Shown here piece by piece: positions 8,854 to 16,659 of a stretch of DNA of 64,000 nucleotides. Position 1 is the stretch's first letter. Each line of letters begins with the position of its first letter. Position numbers and translations under genes: made by a program. The stretch is from Sphingomonas sp. NFR04 (GTDB taxonomy: Bacteria > Pseudomonadota > Alphaproteobacteria > Sphingomonadales > Sphingomonadaceae). The DNA lies in the NCBI RefSeq assembly GCF_900114095.1, contig NZ_FORV01000003.1, forward strand, positions 310,001-374,000, in the 5' to 3' direction. The notes under the pieces are model-generated. The model did no database searches. It worked only from the letters and a program-made list of their open reading frames with translations, and had not been told where the DNA came from.

Positions 8854-9471
8854 ATGACGTTCCGTCTCGCCTCTGCCGCCGCCGCGGCGCTTCTCCTCCT
8901 GCCGCTTCCGGCGCTCGCCCAAGGCATGGGCCAGCCGCGCGAGAGCATCCAGTTCCTCGACGCGATCCGTAAGGCGGACGGGAACAAGGTCAACGAGTTC
9001 CTGCGCGACAAGGCAGCCTCGATGATCAACGTCAAGGATCCCTATGGCACCGGCGAGGCCGCGCTGCACATCGTGATCAAGCGCCAGGACCCGACCTATC
9101 TGACCGTGCTGATCAACCAGCCCGGCATCAATGTGAACATCCAGGATCGCGATGGCAACACGCCGCTGATCTTCGCCGCCGGCCTCGGCTGGGCGCCGGG
9201 CGTCGACGCGCTGCTCGCCAAGAAGGCCAACGTCAACCTGGCGAACAATGGCGGCGTCACCCCGCTGATCCGGGCGGTGCTCGCCCACGACGCCGAAGTA
9301 GCGAAGAAGCTGCTCGATGCGGGCGCCGATCCCGATCGGGCCGATTTCGGCGGCGGCCTGTCGGCGCGCGAATATGCCAAGCGCGAGACTCGCTATCCCT
9401 CGATCGCCAAGCTGCTCGCCGACGCGCCCAAGGTCGGCCGCGCTGCGGCGGCGGCAGGGCCGAAGCTCTAA
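8854..9471 (+). CDS. Exported ankyrin-repeat protein
   Basis: 205 residues starting at ATG 8854 with a Sec signal peptide (cleavage after ALAQ). The mature part holds at least three ankyrin repeats: GTGEAALHIVIKRQD, DGNTPLIFAAGLGW, and NGGVTPLIRAVLAHDAE with DAGADPD. These repeats form a protein-binding solenoid, here probably periplasmic. The partner is unknown. A longer frame upstream (8737) is rejected because it would hide the signal peptide. It converges on mmcB with an 7-base gap. Confidence 0.88.
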   Translation: MTFRLASAAAAALLLLPLPALAQGMGQPRESIQFLDAIRKADGNKVNEFLRDKAASMINVKDPYGTGEAALHIVIKRQDPTYLTVLINQPGINVNIQDRDGNTPLIFAAGLGWAPGVDALLAKKANVNLANNGGVTPLIRAVLAHDAEVAKKLLDAGADPDRADFGGGLSAREYAKRETRYPSIAKLLADAPKVGRAAAAAGPKL

Positions 9472-9478
9472 CCGACGC

Positions 9479-9976
9479 TCAGAACCCGTCGGCGACGTCG
9501 GGATCGAGCATCCCCAGCAGCCTTCGTCCCGCCCGGCGGGCGAAGGCGAGCGTGGCCTTGCGGCGGGCAGGCGCCGCCAGCGGCACCGTCGCCGCCTCGC
9601 GCGCCACCGCCGCATCATAGCGATCGGCAACGATCAGCCCGGTGCGCTCGGGCAGGAAATGCGGCTGGTCGAGCGGGCGCAGGTCGAACCCCTGCGGCAC
9701 CGCCCAGAAGAAGCGGTCGCAATGGCCAAGATATTCGGGCCATTTGGCGTCGCCGAGCAGGTCGGCGCGCGACACCTTGATCTCGACGATGACGATGTTG
9801 CCGCGGGCATCCAGCGCCATCAGGTCGACCCGCCGGCCGCCCTCCAGCGGCACCTCGCCGATCGCCACGCAATCGTGGCGCAGCAGCATCCGGCACACGC
9901 CCCGCACCACATCGGCGGCGACCAGCGCCTCGGCTTCGGGAGTCAGGGCAGGAGGCAGGGGAGCGTGCGCGTTCAT
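9479..9976 (-). CDS. mmcB: MmcB-family DNA repair protein (putative endonuclease)
   Basis: 165 residues. The core RRVDLMALDARGNIVIVEIK carries a D-x(n)-ExK arrangement like PD-(D/E)xK nucleases. MmcB was named from its role in mitomycin C resistance in Caulobacter and belongs to the SOS response there. The ATG at 9976 is chosen because the next upstream frame start (9994) lies inside a LexA box (9989-10003). So regulation by LexA is supported both by family knowledge and by the promoter sequence here. No clear Shine-Dalgarno precedes it. Confidence 0.88.
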   Translation of the reverse strand: MNAHAPLPPALTPEAEALVAADVVRGVCRMLLRHDCVAIGEVPLEGGRRVDLMALDARGNIVIVEIKVSRADLLGDAKWPEYLGHCDRFFWAVPQGFDLRPLDQPHFLPERTGLIVADRYDAAVAREAATVPLAAPARRKATLAFARRAGRRLLGMLDPDVADGF

Positions 9977-9988
9977 TGCCGGAACATA

Positions 9989-10003
9989 GAACATTCGGCG
10001 AAC
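9989..10003 (-). promoter_or_regulatory. LexA (SOS) box upstream of mmcB
   Basis: Exact alphaproteobacterial SOS box: GTTC, seven bases, GTTC on the minus strand, 13 bases ahead of the chosen mmcB start codon. A third GTTC occurs three bases further on. It would place mmcB under LexA repression. Confidence 0.8.
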
Positions 10004-10006
10004 ACA

Positions 10007-10038
10007 GAAAAGCCGCCGAATCGCTTCGGCGGCTTTTC
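10007..10038. terminator. Intrinsic terminator after the SleB-like gene
   Basis: Perfect 14-bp stem (10007-10020 with 10025-10038) and TCGC loop, core AAAAGCCGCCGAA. The A/T flanks give a run of U on either strand. It ends the minus-strand cell wall hydrolase transcript just before the mmcB promoter. Confidence 0.85.
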
Positions 10039-10061
10039 AAGCGCGAGCGGGAACCTCCCGA

Positions 10062-10715
10062 TCAGCGATAGAAGATGTGGTTCCCCACGGTCGCAACCGA
10101 AGCGCGGCCCTGGGCGCCGTTTACGTAGCGCGCATGGAAGTAGAGCGCGTCGCCGGCCGGGCTGTCCCACAGATTCTTGCGGGCGACCTGCGCCACCGCG
10201 AGCGCGCGGCGCCACTGGGCGTTGGCCGGCGGGGTCGGCATCTTGCCGCCGCGGACGAACGAGAACTGGCCCTTCTGGGTCACCACCGAGCAGACCGAAC
10301 CGGGGAAGCGCCCCGAAGTGCTGCGGTTGATGATCACGTCGGCGACCGCCAGCTGGCCCGACAGCGGCTCGCTGCGGGCTTCGAAATAGACGCCGGTGGC
10401 GAGGCAGCGGAGTTCGCGATCCTCTTCGAGCGCAGCAACGTCTTCCTGCGCGGCGACCGCGTCGGAGAGGGTGGCGTATTCCGTATCGCTATCGTCCTCG
10501 GCGTCGGTCCCCTGCTGCTCGACCGCGGCCTGGGGCGCGGGAACCTGCTGGGAAGCAAGGACGTTCTGAATCTGTGCCGGTGCCGGCTGCACCGTCGCCT
10601 GAAGCTTCGCTTCCTGCTGGGGGAGCGGGCTCAGGTTGAGCGTGGCGGCATTCGCAAGTGCGCCAGCGCAAAAAGTCACAGCTGCGAAAGTCGCAGCCCG
10701 TGGCAGAAACTTCAT
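10062..10715 (-). CDS. SleB-like cell wall hydrolase (Hydrolase_2)
   Basis: 217 residues with an N-terminal signal peptide (about residues 1-24, ending ANA). A low-complexity Gln/Ala/Asp linker leads to a C-terminal Hydrolase_2 domain from about residue 100. That domain shows ATGVYFEARSEP (catalytic Glu), VADVIINR, CSVVTQKGQFSF and ALYFHA. SleB-type enzymes cleave peptidoglycan glycan strands; in non-spore-formers they are thought to help wall remodelling. It is monocistronic, ended by the terminator at 10007-10038. The 161-base gap on its 5' side shows no other clear feature. Confidence 0.88.
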   Translation of the reverse strand: MKFLPRAATFAAVTFCAGALANAATLNLSPLPQQEAKLQATVQPAPAQIQNVLASQQVPAPQAAVEQQGTDAEDDSDTEYATLSDAVAAQEDVAALEEDRELRCLATGVYFEARSEPLSGQLAVADVIINRSTSGRFPGSVCSVVTQKGQFSFVRGGKMPTPPANAQWRRALAVAQVARKNLWDSPAGDALYFHARYVNGAQGRASVATVGNHIFYR

Positions 10716-10876
10716 TTCATATCTGTATTGTGCGGTTGGCGTGCGATCGGCCGCTGCTCCGGAGGAGACTGAGCCGTCGGACTTACCCCCCGACTGCGTA
10801 ACCGATCGACTTCACACCTCGAACGGCACAACGCGAATTGACGTGGTGAACCCTTTCGCGGGCGAGGCCCGGGCTG

Positions 10877-11218
10877 TCAACAAAGGTTCATCGTTTCAGC
10901 GGCGAACCGTTCGCCGCCTGCGATATCCAGTTCAACGACCCACAGATCGCTGTCGCGTTCGCGCCGCCGCCGCCAATAGGCGCTGGCCTCCGCCTCATCG
11001 GCCAGTTCCCTGGGGCCGGAGGGGAGCAAGGCACGCTCACCATCGGGCGCGATACCGCCTTCGACGAAGCGCGGATTGCTGCCGCGCTCCAGCAGCAGGA
11101 GCAGGATCGCGCCCGAGGTAGCGTCCCCCTTCGCCAGCACCATCGCCGATCCGCCAGCGGCATCGGCCCGCCGCACGAGCGCGCTCACCAGCATCGCGCT
11201 GGTCAGCCGCGGCGTCAT
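10877..11218 (-). CDS. DUF1491 family protein
   Basis: 113 residues, cytosolic, no catalytic motif. Features such as LTSAMLVSALVRRADAAGG, AILLLLLERG and the ERFAAETM end match the DUF1491 family of alphaproteobacteria, whose function is unknown. Its ATG overlaps the stop of the upstream thioesterase gene by 4 bases, so it is the last gene of the ppsR-to-DUF1491 minus-strand run. Family assignment is from memory of the pattern. Confidence 0.75.
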   Translation of the reverse strand: MTPRLTSAMLVSALVRRADAAGGSAMVLAKGDATSGAILLLLLERGSNPRFVEGGIAPDGERALLPSGPRELADEAEASAYWRRRRERDSDLWVVELDIAGGERFAAETMNLC

Positions 11219-11682
11219 GCGGTGCGATAGCCGGGCAGGGTGGCGAGCGCGATCCGCGAGCGCATGAAGGTGCCGGTGCCGCGCGCGGCCTCCTCGCCAT
11301 GCGCGTCGATCAGCCGCGCCTCGGCGACGAACACGCGGCGCTGGCCGCTTACCCAGCGGCCCTCCGCGATCACCGGCCCCTCGGGCAGCGGCCGGGTCAG
11401 CAGCAGGTTGAAGGCGGTGGTCAGCAGGAAGCGATCGGTGACCAGGCTGTTTGCCGCATAGAAGGCGGCATCGTCGAGCATCTTGAAATAGCTGGTGCCG
11501 TGGGTCGCCCCGGCGGCGTGGAAATAGCGCGAATCCACCTCGAAGCGGATTCGCGCGACTCCCGCCTCGGGAATCTCGAGCACCGACGGGAAGAGCTGGT
11601 TGATCGGGGCGGCGGCGTAAAGCGATTCCAGCGCCCGGTAATGCGCCTCGGCCCCCGTCGGCGCCGATTCAGGCGGCGTCAC
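11215..11682 (-). CDS. PaaI/hotdog-fold thioesterase family protein
   Basis: 155 residues from a GTG start at 11682 that overlaps the 3' end of ptsN by 14 bases. A longer in-frame reading exists but it only shadows ptsN. The hotdog-fold core is visible: ARIRFEVDSRYFHAAGATHG, YFKMLDDAAFYAANSL, and TTAFNLLLTRPLPEGPVIAEG. Such enzymes hydrolyse acyl-CoA or acyl-ACP thioesters. The exact substrate is unknown. It lies between ptsN and DUF1491 in one operon. Confidence 0.8.
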   Translation of the reverse strand: MTPPESAPTGAEAHYRALESLYAAAPINQLFPSVLEIPEAGVARIRFEVDSRYFHAAGATHGTSYFKMLDDAAFYAANSLVTDRFLLTTAFNLLLTRPLPEGPVIAEGRWVSGQRRVFVAEARLIDAHGEEAARGTGTFMRSRIALATLPGYRTA

Positions 11683-12136
11683 GCGCCTCGACTCCGGTGA
11701 GCAGCACGTAGAGCGCATCCTTCGACCCCGCGCCGCGCAGCTTCTCGGCAAAGGGACGCTCGCGCAGCCGCCGCGAGACCGAGGCAAGCGCCTTGAGATG
11801 CTCGGCCCCGGCATTGGTTGGGGAGAGCAGCATGAACACCAGGTCCACCGGCAGATCGTCGACCGCGCCGAAATCGAGCGGCTGTTCCAGTCGGGCGAAG
11901 ACGCCGCACACGCGCGGCAGATCGTCGAGCCGCGCATGCGGAATCGCGATGCCGCCGCCGAAGCCGGTCGAGCCCAGCCGCTCGCGCTCGGCCAGCCGCT
12001 CGGCGACCAGCTTGGCGTCGACCCCGTAGATCGCCGCCGCACTGGCACCAAGCTGCTGGAACAGCGCCTTCTTGTTACCCGCCGTAACGCCGGCGAGCAC
12101 CGCCTCCGGCACGAGCAAATCGCTCAGATCAGTCAT
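11669..12136 (-). CDS. ptsN: PTS IIA-like nitrogen regulatory protein PtsN
   Basis: 155 residues of the EIIA-Ntr type. The phosphorylated histidine lies in GIAIPHARLDDL (about residue 70), and LVFMLLSP is characteristic. It is the last carrier of the nitrogen-related PTS phosphorelay and controls functions such as potassium uptake and stress responses through protein contacts. As in many proteobacteria it follows hpf, but here rpoN is not adjacent. The 45-base gap from hpf suggests cotranscription. Confidence 0.93.
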   Translation of the reverse strand: MTDLSDLLVPEAVLAGVTAGNKKALFQQLGASAAAIYGVDAKLVAERLAERERLGSTGFGGGIAIPHARLDDLPRVCGVFARLEQPLDFGAVDDLPVDLVFMLLSPTNAGAEHLKALASVSRRLRERPFAEKLRGAGSKDALYVLLTGVEARDAA

Positions 12137-12181
12137 GAAATCGTTCCAAAGAAGCGGTGCTGCCCCTGGGGCAGCCCGGCC

Positions 12182-12781
12182 TTACGCCGGTGCGCGGTTG
12201 GGCTCAACCCAGCCAATCGTTCCGTCACCGCGGCGATAGACCATATTATAGGCGCCCGTGCCGCTGTTGCGGAACAGCAATGCGTTGGTATTGCGCAAGT
12301 CGAGCATCATCACCGCGTCCGAAACCGTGGCTTCCGGAACGTCGACGCGCGTCTCCGCGATCACCAGCGGTGCGTCGGCGACTTCCTCTTCCTCGCGCGC
12401 TTCCTGGAACAGGGTATAGCCGGCATTGTCGAAACCATTGTCATAGGCGCCGCCTTCGGCCAGCGCGATCACTTCGGTGGGGCGGCGATCCTTGAGCCGG
12501 CGGACATAGCGGCGCAGCTGCTTGTCGATCCGGTCCGCCGCGCCGTCGAACGCGCCATGCGCTTCCATGCCGCTGTTGGTCGCCTTGAGCACCAGGCCTT
12601 GGGTCACGTGCATCACGATGTCGCAGGTGAAGCCGTTGTCGTGCGGGCCCTTGCCGAAGGTGATCTGCGAGGAGATGGCGCGGGAGAAATATTTGTCGGC
12701 GATACCCTGGACCCGATCCGTCACCTGCGTCTTGAGCGCTGCGCCCGTATCGACCTGATGCCCCGAGATCCGGATATCCAT
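12182..12781 (-). CDS. hpf: Long ribosome hibernation-promoting factor (HPF/RaiA)
   Basis: 199 residues, the long form. The N-terminal S30AE domain begins MDIRISGHQVDTGAALK and the C-terminal dimerisation domain ends VMMLDLRNTNALLFRNSGTG. A linker rich in Glu separates them. Long HPF joins two 70S ribosomes into inactive 100S dimers in stationary phase. The ATG at 12781 has a strong upstream GGAGGT and matches the family start; an upstream in-frame start is rejected. It sits 35 bases after dnaQ. Confidence 0.93.
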   Translation of the reverse strand: MDIRISGHQVDTGAALKTQVTDRVQGIADKYFSRAISSQITFGKGPHDNGFTCDIVMHVTQGLVLKATNSGMEAHGAFDGAADRIDKQLRRYVRRLKDRRPTEVIALAEGGAYDNGFDNAGYTLFQEAREEEEVADAPLVIAETRVDVPEATVSDAVMMLDLRNTNALLFRNSGTGAYNMVYRRGDGTIGWVEPNRAPA

Positions 12782-12816
12782 AATGTACCTCCACTTCGCA
12801 ATTAGGGACGAGCGAC

Positions 12817-13527
12817 CTAGGGGTGCGCCGGAACCGCGTCGATTGTGGGAACACCCCATAGCGGCTCGTCCAGGGACTTCAGAAACGCTGCGTGCCGTTC
12901 AAGTTCCACCGCACTCGCGGTGAAACGCCGCGCCGGCCGGACGTGTACCCGAGTCGGCGCCTCGGCGACGGTCTCCGGCATGACCGGCACTTCTTCCGCC
13001 AGGCCCAGCGTGATTTGGCGGCCGCCGGTCAGCTCGACATAGACCTGCGCCAGCAGCTGCGCGTCGAGCAGCGCACCGTGCAGGGTACGCGCGCTGAGAT
13101 CGATGCCGTAGCGGCTGCACAGCGCATCGAGCGTGTGTTTGGCGCCCGGATGCCGGGTGCGCGCGAGCACCAGCGTGTCGACCATGCGGCTCAGGTGGAT
13201 GATGGGACGGCTGCAGCGGCCGAGCTCGCCGTTGAGGAAGCTGAAGTCGAATCCGGCATTGTGCGCGACCATCGGCGAGTCGCCGATGAACCCCAGCAGA
13301 TCCTCGACAACGTCCTCGAACAGCGGCTTGTCGGAGAGGAATCGCTCGGACAGGCCGTGGACGTTGAACGCCTCCACCGGCATCGGCCGCTGCGGATTTA
13401 TATAGGCGTGGAAATGGTTGCCGGTGGCAACCCGGTTCACCAGCTCGACACAGCCGATTTCGACGAGGCGGTCTCCGCCTGAGAAACTGAGTCCCGTCGT
13501 TTCGGTGTCAAACACGATTTCCCGCAT
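12817..13527 (-). CDS. dnaQ: DNA polymerase III epsilon subunit (3'-5' exonuclease)
   Basis: 236 residues. It has the DEDDh exonuclease motifs: DTETTGL near the N-terminus (Exo I), VAHNAGFDFSFLN (Exo II) and the HGALLDAQLLAQVY region (Exo III). The C-terminal tail would bind the alpha subunit. It is the proofreading subunit of the replicase. Start ATG 13527 gives MREIVFDTETTG; the longer frame is not conserved. The position beside coaE-aroE-maf and close to a probable oriC is the standard alphaproteobacterial arrangement. Confidence 0.94.
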   Translation of the reverse strand: MREIVFDTETTGLSFSGGDRLVEIGCVELVNRVATGNHFHAYINPQRPMPVEAFNVHGLSERFLSDKPLFEDVVEDLLGFIGDSPMVAHNAGFDFSFLNGELGRCSRPIIHLSRMVDTLVLARTRHPGAKHTLDALCSRYGIDLSARTLHGALLDAQLLAQVYVELTGGRQITLGLAEEVPVMPETVAEAPTRVHVRPARRFTASAVELERHAAFLKSLDEPLWGVPTIDAVPAHP

Positions 13528-13534
13528 GGAGCGC

Positions 13535-14140
13535 TTATCCACCCGCAGGCGGCGCGAGGCAAGCGATGACCTTGCGTACGCAATCTTCCGTAACCTGCAA
13601 ACCTTCGCCGGTGGGGACGACGAAATCGGCGCGGGCGCGCTTCTCGGCGTCGGGCATCTGCCGCGCAAGGATGGCGTCGAAGCGCTCCGCGGTCATGCCG
13701 GGGCGGGCGAGGACGCGCTCGCGCTGCACCTCGGGCGGCGCCGAGACCACAGCAATCTTGTCGACATGCCGCCAGCCGCCCGCCTCGAACAGCAATGGTA
13801 CGTCAAGAACGACCAGCGGCGACTCGGCATGCGCGGCCAGGAACGACTCGCGCGCCTCGGCGACGGCGGGGTGGAGAATCGCCTCGAGCCGGGCGAAAGC
13901 GGTGGGATCGGCCATCACCGCCTCGCGCAGCAGCGTGCGATTCACGCCGAGCTCGGTCGTGGTGTCGGGGAACTCGGCTTCAATCGCCGCTACCGCCGCG
14001 CCGTTCGGGCCCTGAAGCTGGTGGACGCTTGCGTCGGCATCGAACACCGGCACGCCGTCGGCGGCGAACATCGCCGCCACGGTCGACTTGCCCATGCCGA
14101 TCGAGCCGGTGAGGCCCAGCACGATCGGCCGCCTGCTCAT
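13535..14140 (-). CDS. coaE: Dephospho-CoA kinase
   Basis: 201 residues. A P-loop GLTGSIGMGKST lies at the N-terminus, followed by FDADASVHQL (substrate-binding Asp), and DVPLLFEAGGW is typical of CoaE. It phosphorylates dephospho-CoA at the ribose 3'-hydroxyl, the last step of coenzyme A synthesis. It overlaps the aroE stop by 4 bases and ends 7 bases before dnaQ, so it is part of the compact ppsR-maf-aroE-coaE-dnaQ operon. Confidence 0.95.
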   Translation of the reverse strand: MSRRPIVLGLTGSIGMGKSTVAAMFAADGVPVFDADASVHQLQGPNGAAVAAIEAEFPDTTTELGVNRTLLREAVMADPTAFARLEAILHPAVAEARESFLAAHAESPLVVLDVPLLFEAGGWRHVDKIAVVSAPPEVQRERVLARPGMTAERFDAILARQMPDAEKRARADFVVPTGEGLQVTEDCVRKVIACLAPPAGG

Positions 14141-14946
14141 GCGGTGAGCAGCGCGCGCAGTTCCTCGTCGCGGTCGCGCGGGGGCTCGGCGCCGAAGAAG
14201 AGCTCGAAGGCAAGCGCGGCCTGGCCGACCAGCATCTCGAGGCCGTCGACCGTGTCCAGCTCGCGGTCGCGCGCCTGGGCGAGCAGCGGCGTCTCGAGCG
14301 GGGCGTAGACGATATCGTACACCACCGCATGTTCGGGCAGCGGATCGAGGTTGAGGTCGAGCGGCGGCTGGCCGTCCATGCCGAGCGGGCTGGCGTTCAC
14401 CAGCAGGTCGGCGGCGGGGAGCGGCGCGCCGATCGGCAGCGCATCGCCTTTGACGCCGAAGCTGGAGAGCAGGGCAGCCGCCTTGAGCACGTTGCGGTTG
14501 AGGATCGTCACCCGGCCGATGCCGACGCGCGACAGAGCGAACAGCACCGCACGCGCGCCGCCGCCGGCGCCGACGACCACCGCATGGCGGCCTTCCAGCT
14601 CCAGCCCGGCGATCGGCGAGAAGAAGCCACCGGCATCGGTATTGGTGCCGATCAGCGTGCCGTCTTCGCCGCGGATCACGGTGTTCATCGCGCCGATCGT
14701 GTTCCGCACCCCGCCGGGATCGCCCACCAGGTCCATCACCGCCAGCTTGTGCGGGATGGTGACGTTGCAGCCGCGCCAGTCGGAATCGTCCTTGGCGCGA
14801 GCGAAATAGGTAGCGAGATCGTCGCCCAGCACATGGGTGCGGCGATAATCGCCCTCGATCCCCAGCGCATCGAGCCAGAATTTGTGGATGATCGGGGATT
14901 TGGAATGGGCGATTGGATCGCCGATCACCTCGGCATAGCGAGTCAC
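14137..14946 (-). CDS. aroE: Shikimate dehydrogenase
   Basis: 269 residues from a GTG start at 14946 that overlaps the maf stop (GTGA). The substrate site GDPIAHSKSP and NVTIPHK with catalytic Lys are seen. So are TNTDAGGF, the NADP-binding GAGGGARAVLF and NRN, and the NASPLGM segment. It reduces 3-dehydroshikimate to shikimate in aromatic amino acid synthesis. A longer reading frame upstream is only the shadow of maf. Confidence 0.95.
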   Translation of the reverse strand: MTRYAEVIGDPIAHSKSPIIHKFWLDALGIEGDYRRTHVLGDDLATYFARAKDDSDWRGCNVTIPHKLAVMDLVGDPGGVRNTIGAMNTVIRGEDGTLIGTNTDAGGFFSPIAGLELEGRHAVVVGAGGGARAVLFALSRVGIGRVTILNRNVLKAAALLSSFGVKGDALPIGAPLPAADLLVNASPLGMDGQPPLDLNLDPLPEHAVVYDIVYAPLETPLLAQARDRELDTVDGLEMLVGQAALAFELFFGAEPPRDRDEELRALLTA

Positions 14947-15542
14947 TTGGGCATTACTCCCCGGGTGCGCAGATAGTCGAGAATCGGCAGCAGCGGCATG
15001 CCGAGGATGGTGAAGTGGCTGCCCTCGGTGCGGTGGAACAGCTGCACGCCGGGCCCTTCGATGCGGAAACAGCCGACACAGCCGGCGATCGCTGGCCACT
15101 CCATGTCGAGGTACGATTCGATGAATGCGTCGCCCAGCGGTCGCACGTGCAGCCGCGCGCGATCGACATGCCGCCACACCGGCCGGCCGCCTTCGGCGAT
15201 CACTGCGGCGCTGTAGATGTCGTGGGTCCTGCCCGACATGCGCTCAAGGTGGTCGCGCGCCTGCTCGCGACTCTCCGGCTTGTCGAGCAGGCTGCCGTCG
15301 TCGAGTGCGACCAGCGAATCGCCACCCAGCACCAGCGCCTGCGGCGCCATGCGCGAAACCTTGAGCGCCTTCAGCTCGGCGAGTGCATCGGCAAGGTCAC
15401 GCGGGCTCGTGCCCTCGGCGAGCAGCGATTCCTTGGCGCTGGCCTCATCCACCAGCGCGGGCAACGCCTCGTGCGGCACGCCTGCGGCATCGAGCATCGC
15501 CCGGCGCGAGGCGCTCTGGGAGGCAAGAACGAGAGTCGGCAT
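14943..15542 (-). CDS. maf: Maf-family nucleotide pyrophosphatase
   Basis: 199 residues. The family start LVLASQSASRRAML, the central LGGDSLVALD and the DKPESREQARDHL segment are all present. Maf proteins hydrolyse non-canonical or excess nucleoside triphosphates (house-cleaning) and are linked to division arrest in some species. Its ATG shares one base with the ppsR stop (TAATG), and its end overlaps the aroE start, showing tight coupling. The Maf subtype (dTTP/UTP or 7-methyl-GTP) is not decided here. Confidence 0.93.
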   Translation of the reverse strand: MPTLVLASQSASRRAMLDAAGVPHEALPALVDEASAKESLLAEGTSPRDLADALAELKALKVSRMAPQALVLGGDSLVALDDGSLLDKPESREQARDHLERMSGRTHDIYSAAVIAEGGRPVWRHVDRARLHVRPLGDAFIESYLDMEWPAIAGCVGCFRIEGPGVQLFHRTEGSHFTILGMPLLPILDYLRTRGVMPK

Positions 15543-16357
15543 TATCGGCGCTCCATCGCGCGGTCGTTGCACAGCTGGATGATCGCAGCCGCGGTTTCCT
15601 CGATCGAGCGGCGTGTGACGTCGATCACCGGCCAGCCATTGTCGGCGAACATGCGCCGCGCAAAGGCGATCTCGCGCTGCACCGCTTCCTGGTCGACATA
15701 ATCGGTCTCCGGCGCCTGGTTGAGCGAGAGCAGCCGGTTGCGGCGGATCTGCACCAGCCGATCGGCGCTGGTGGTGAGCCCCACGATCAGCGGCCCCTGG
15801 AGCTGGAACAGCTTGGCCGGGGGCGGCGATTCCACCACCACCGGGATGTTCGAGACCTTGTAGCCGCGATTGGCGAGATAGATCGAGGTCGGCGTCTTCG
15901 ACGAGCGCGACACGCCGGCGAGCACGATGTCGCTTTCCTCCCAATCCTCCCAGCCGATGCCGTCGTCATGCGCGATGGTGAACTGGATCGCGTCGACGCG
16001 GGCGAAATAGGCGGCGTCGAGCATGTGCTGCCGCCCCGGCCGCGCCTTGGCTTCCTGGCCGAGCAGGTTGGAAAGCGCATGACTCACCTGATCGAGCGGC
16101 GCGATCGCAGGCAGCCCCAGCGCGCGGCAGCGCGTCTCCAGCATGCGGCGGATGTCGCGATTGACCAACGTGTAGATCACCAGCCCCGGATTTTGCGCGA
16201 TCTCCTGCAGGATGCGCTCCAGATGCGCCTCGCTGCGCACCATCGGCCAGAAATGGCGCAGCGGCTCGACATCGTCGAACTGCGCCAGCGCCGCCTTGGC
16301 GATGTTTTCCAGCGTCTCCCCGGTGGAGTCCGAGAGCAAATGGAGGTGCAGCCGCAT
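15542..16357 (-). CDS. ppsR: Pyruvate, water/phosphate dikinase regulatory protein (DUF299)
   Basis: 271 residues. The N-terminus MRLHLHLLSDSTGET is the conserved family start; a P-loop-like GVSRSSKTPTSIYLA lies mid-protein and LIVGLTTSADRLVQIR near 200. This bifunctional kinase/pyrophosphorylase switches PEP synthase or pyruvate phosphate dikinase on and off by threonine phosphorylation. ATG 16357 is preferred by conservation; ATG 16381 is an alternative and no strong ribosome-binding site precedes either. It is the first gene of the operon leaving the probable oriC leftwards. Confidence 0.93.
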   Translation of the reverse strand: MRLHLHLLSDSTGETLENIAKAALAQFDDVEPLRHFWPMVRSEAHLERILQEIAQNPGLVIYTLVNRDIRRMLETRCRALGLPAIAPLDQVSHALSNLLGQEAKARPGRQHMLDAAYFARVDAIQFTIAHDDGIGWEDWEESDIVLAGVSRSSKTPTSIYLANRGYKVSNIPVVVESPPPAKLFQLQGPLIVGLTTSADRLVQIRRNRLLSLNQAPETDYVDQEAVQREIAFARRMFADNGWPVIDVTRRSIEETAAAIIQLCNDRAMERR

Positions 16358-16381
16358 CAGGCTGGGGACTGATCTGTGCAT

Positions 16382-16659
16382 AACATGGCGAACAAGCGGT
16401 AGCGTAACCGCGGCACCCGGCCAACCCGCCGAGATTCGGGATTCGCCGCGTGATTCGTCCACAACGGCATCCCCAGCTTGTACTTTCGATCCACAGCCTG
16501 TGAGTCTTGTGGACAGATTTCCCGAATCCGGCTGATTCCGTATGGCCGCAGGAGTCAAATTGTTGGCAACTGACTCACATCGCCATAAGCCCCGGCTTTC
16601 ACCGGCCAACAGACTCCAACATCCTGAGAATCGAATCTTCTAGTAGTGGGACCCCGGCT
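16382..16659. other. oriC: Probable chromosomal replication origin (oriC)
   Basis: This gap between divergent ppsR and hemE contains three degenerate DnaA boxes, each 7/9 to TTATCCACA with an intact TCCACA core: 16455-16463 and 16487-16495 on plus, 16508-16516 on minus. It also holds one TCCCCA (16470-16475). There are 11 GANTC sites between 16433 and 16637, far above about one expected; GANTC is the CcrM methylation site. In Caulobacter oriC lies directly beside hemE, and gene runs point away from this gap on both sides. No dnaA gene is in the window. Inference, not proof; the exact borders are unknown. Confidence 0.72.

Noticed and set aside
15542..16609. Longer ppsR start at 16609
   Set aside because: The extra 84 residues would cover the whole oriC-like region and are not part of the conserved family, which starts at MRLHLHLLSDSTGE.
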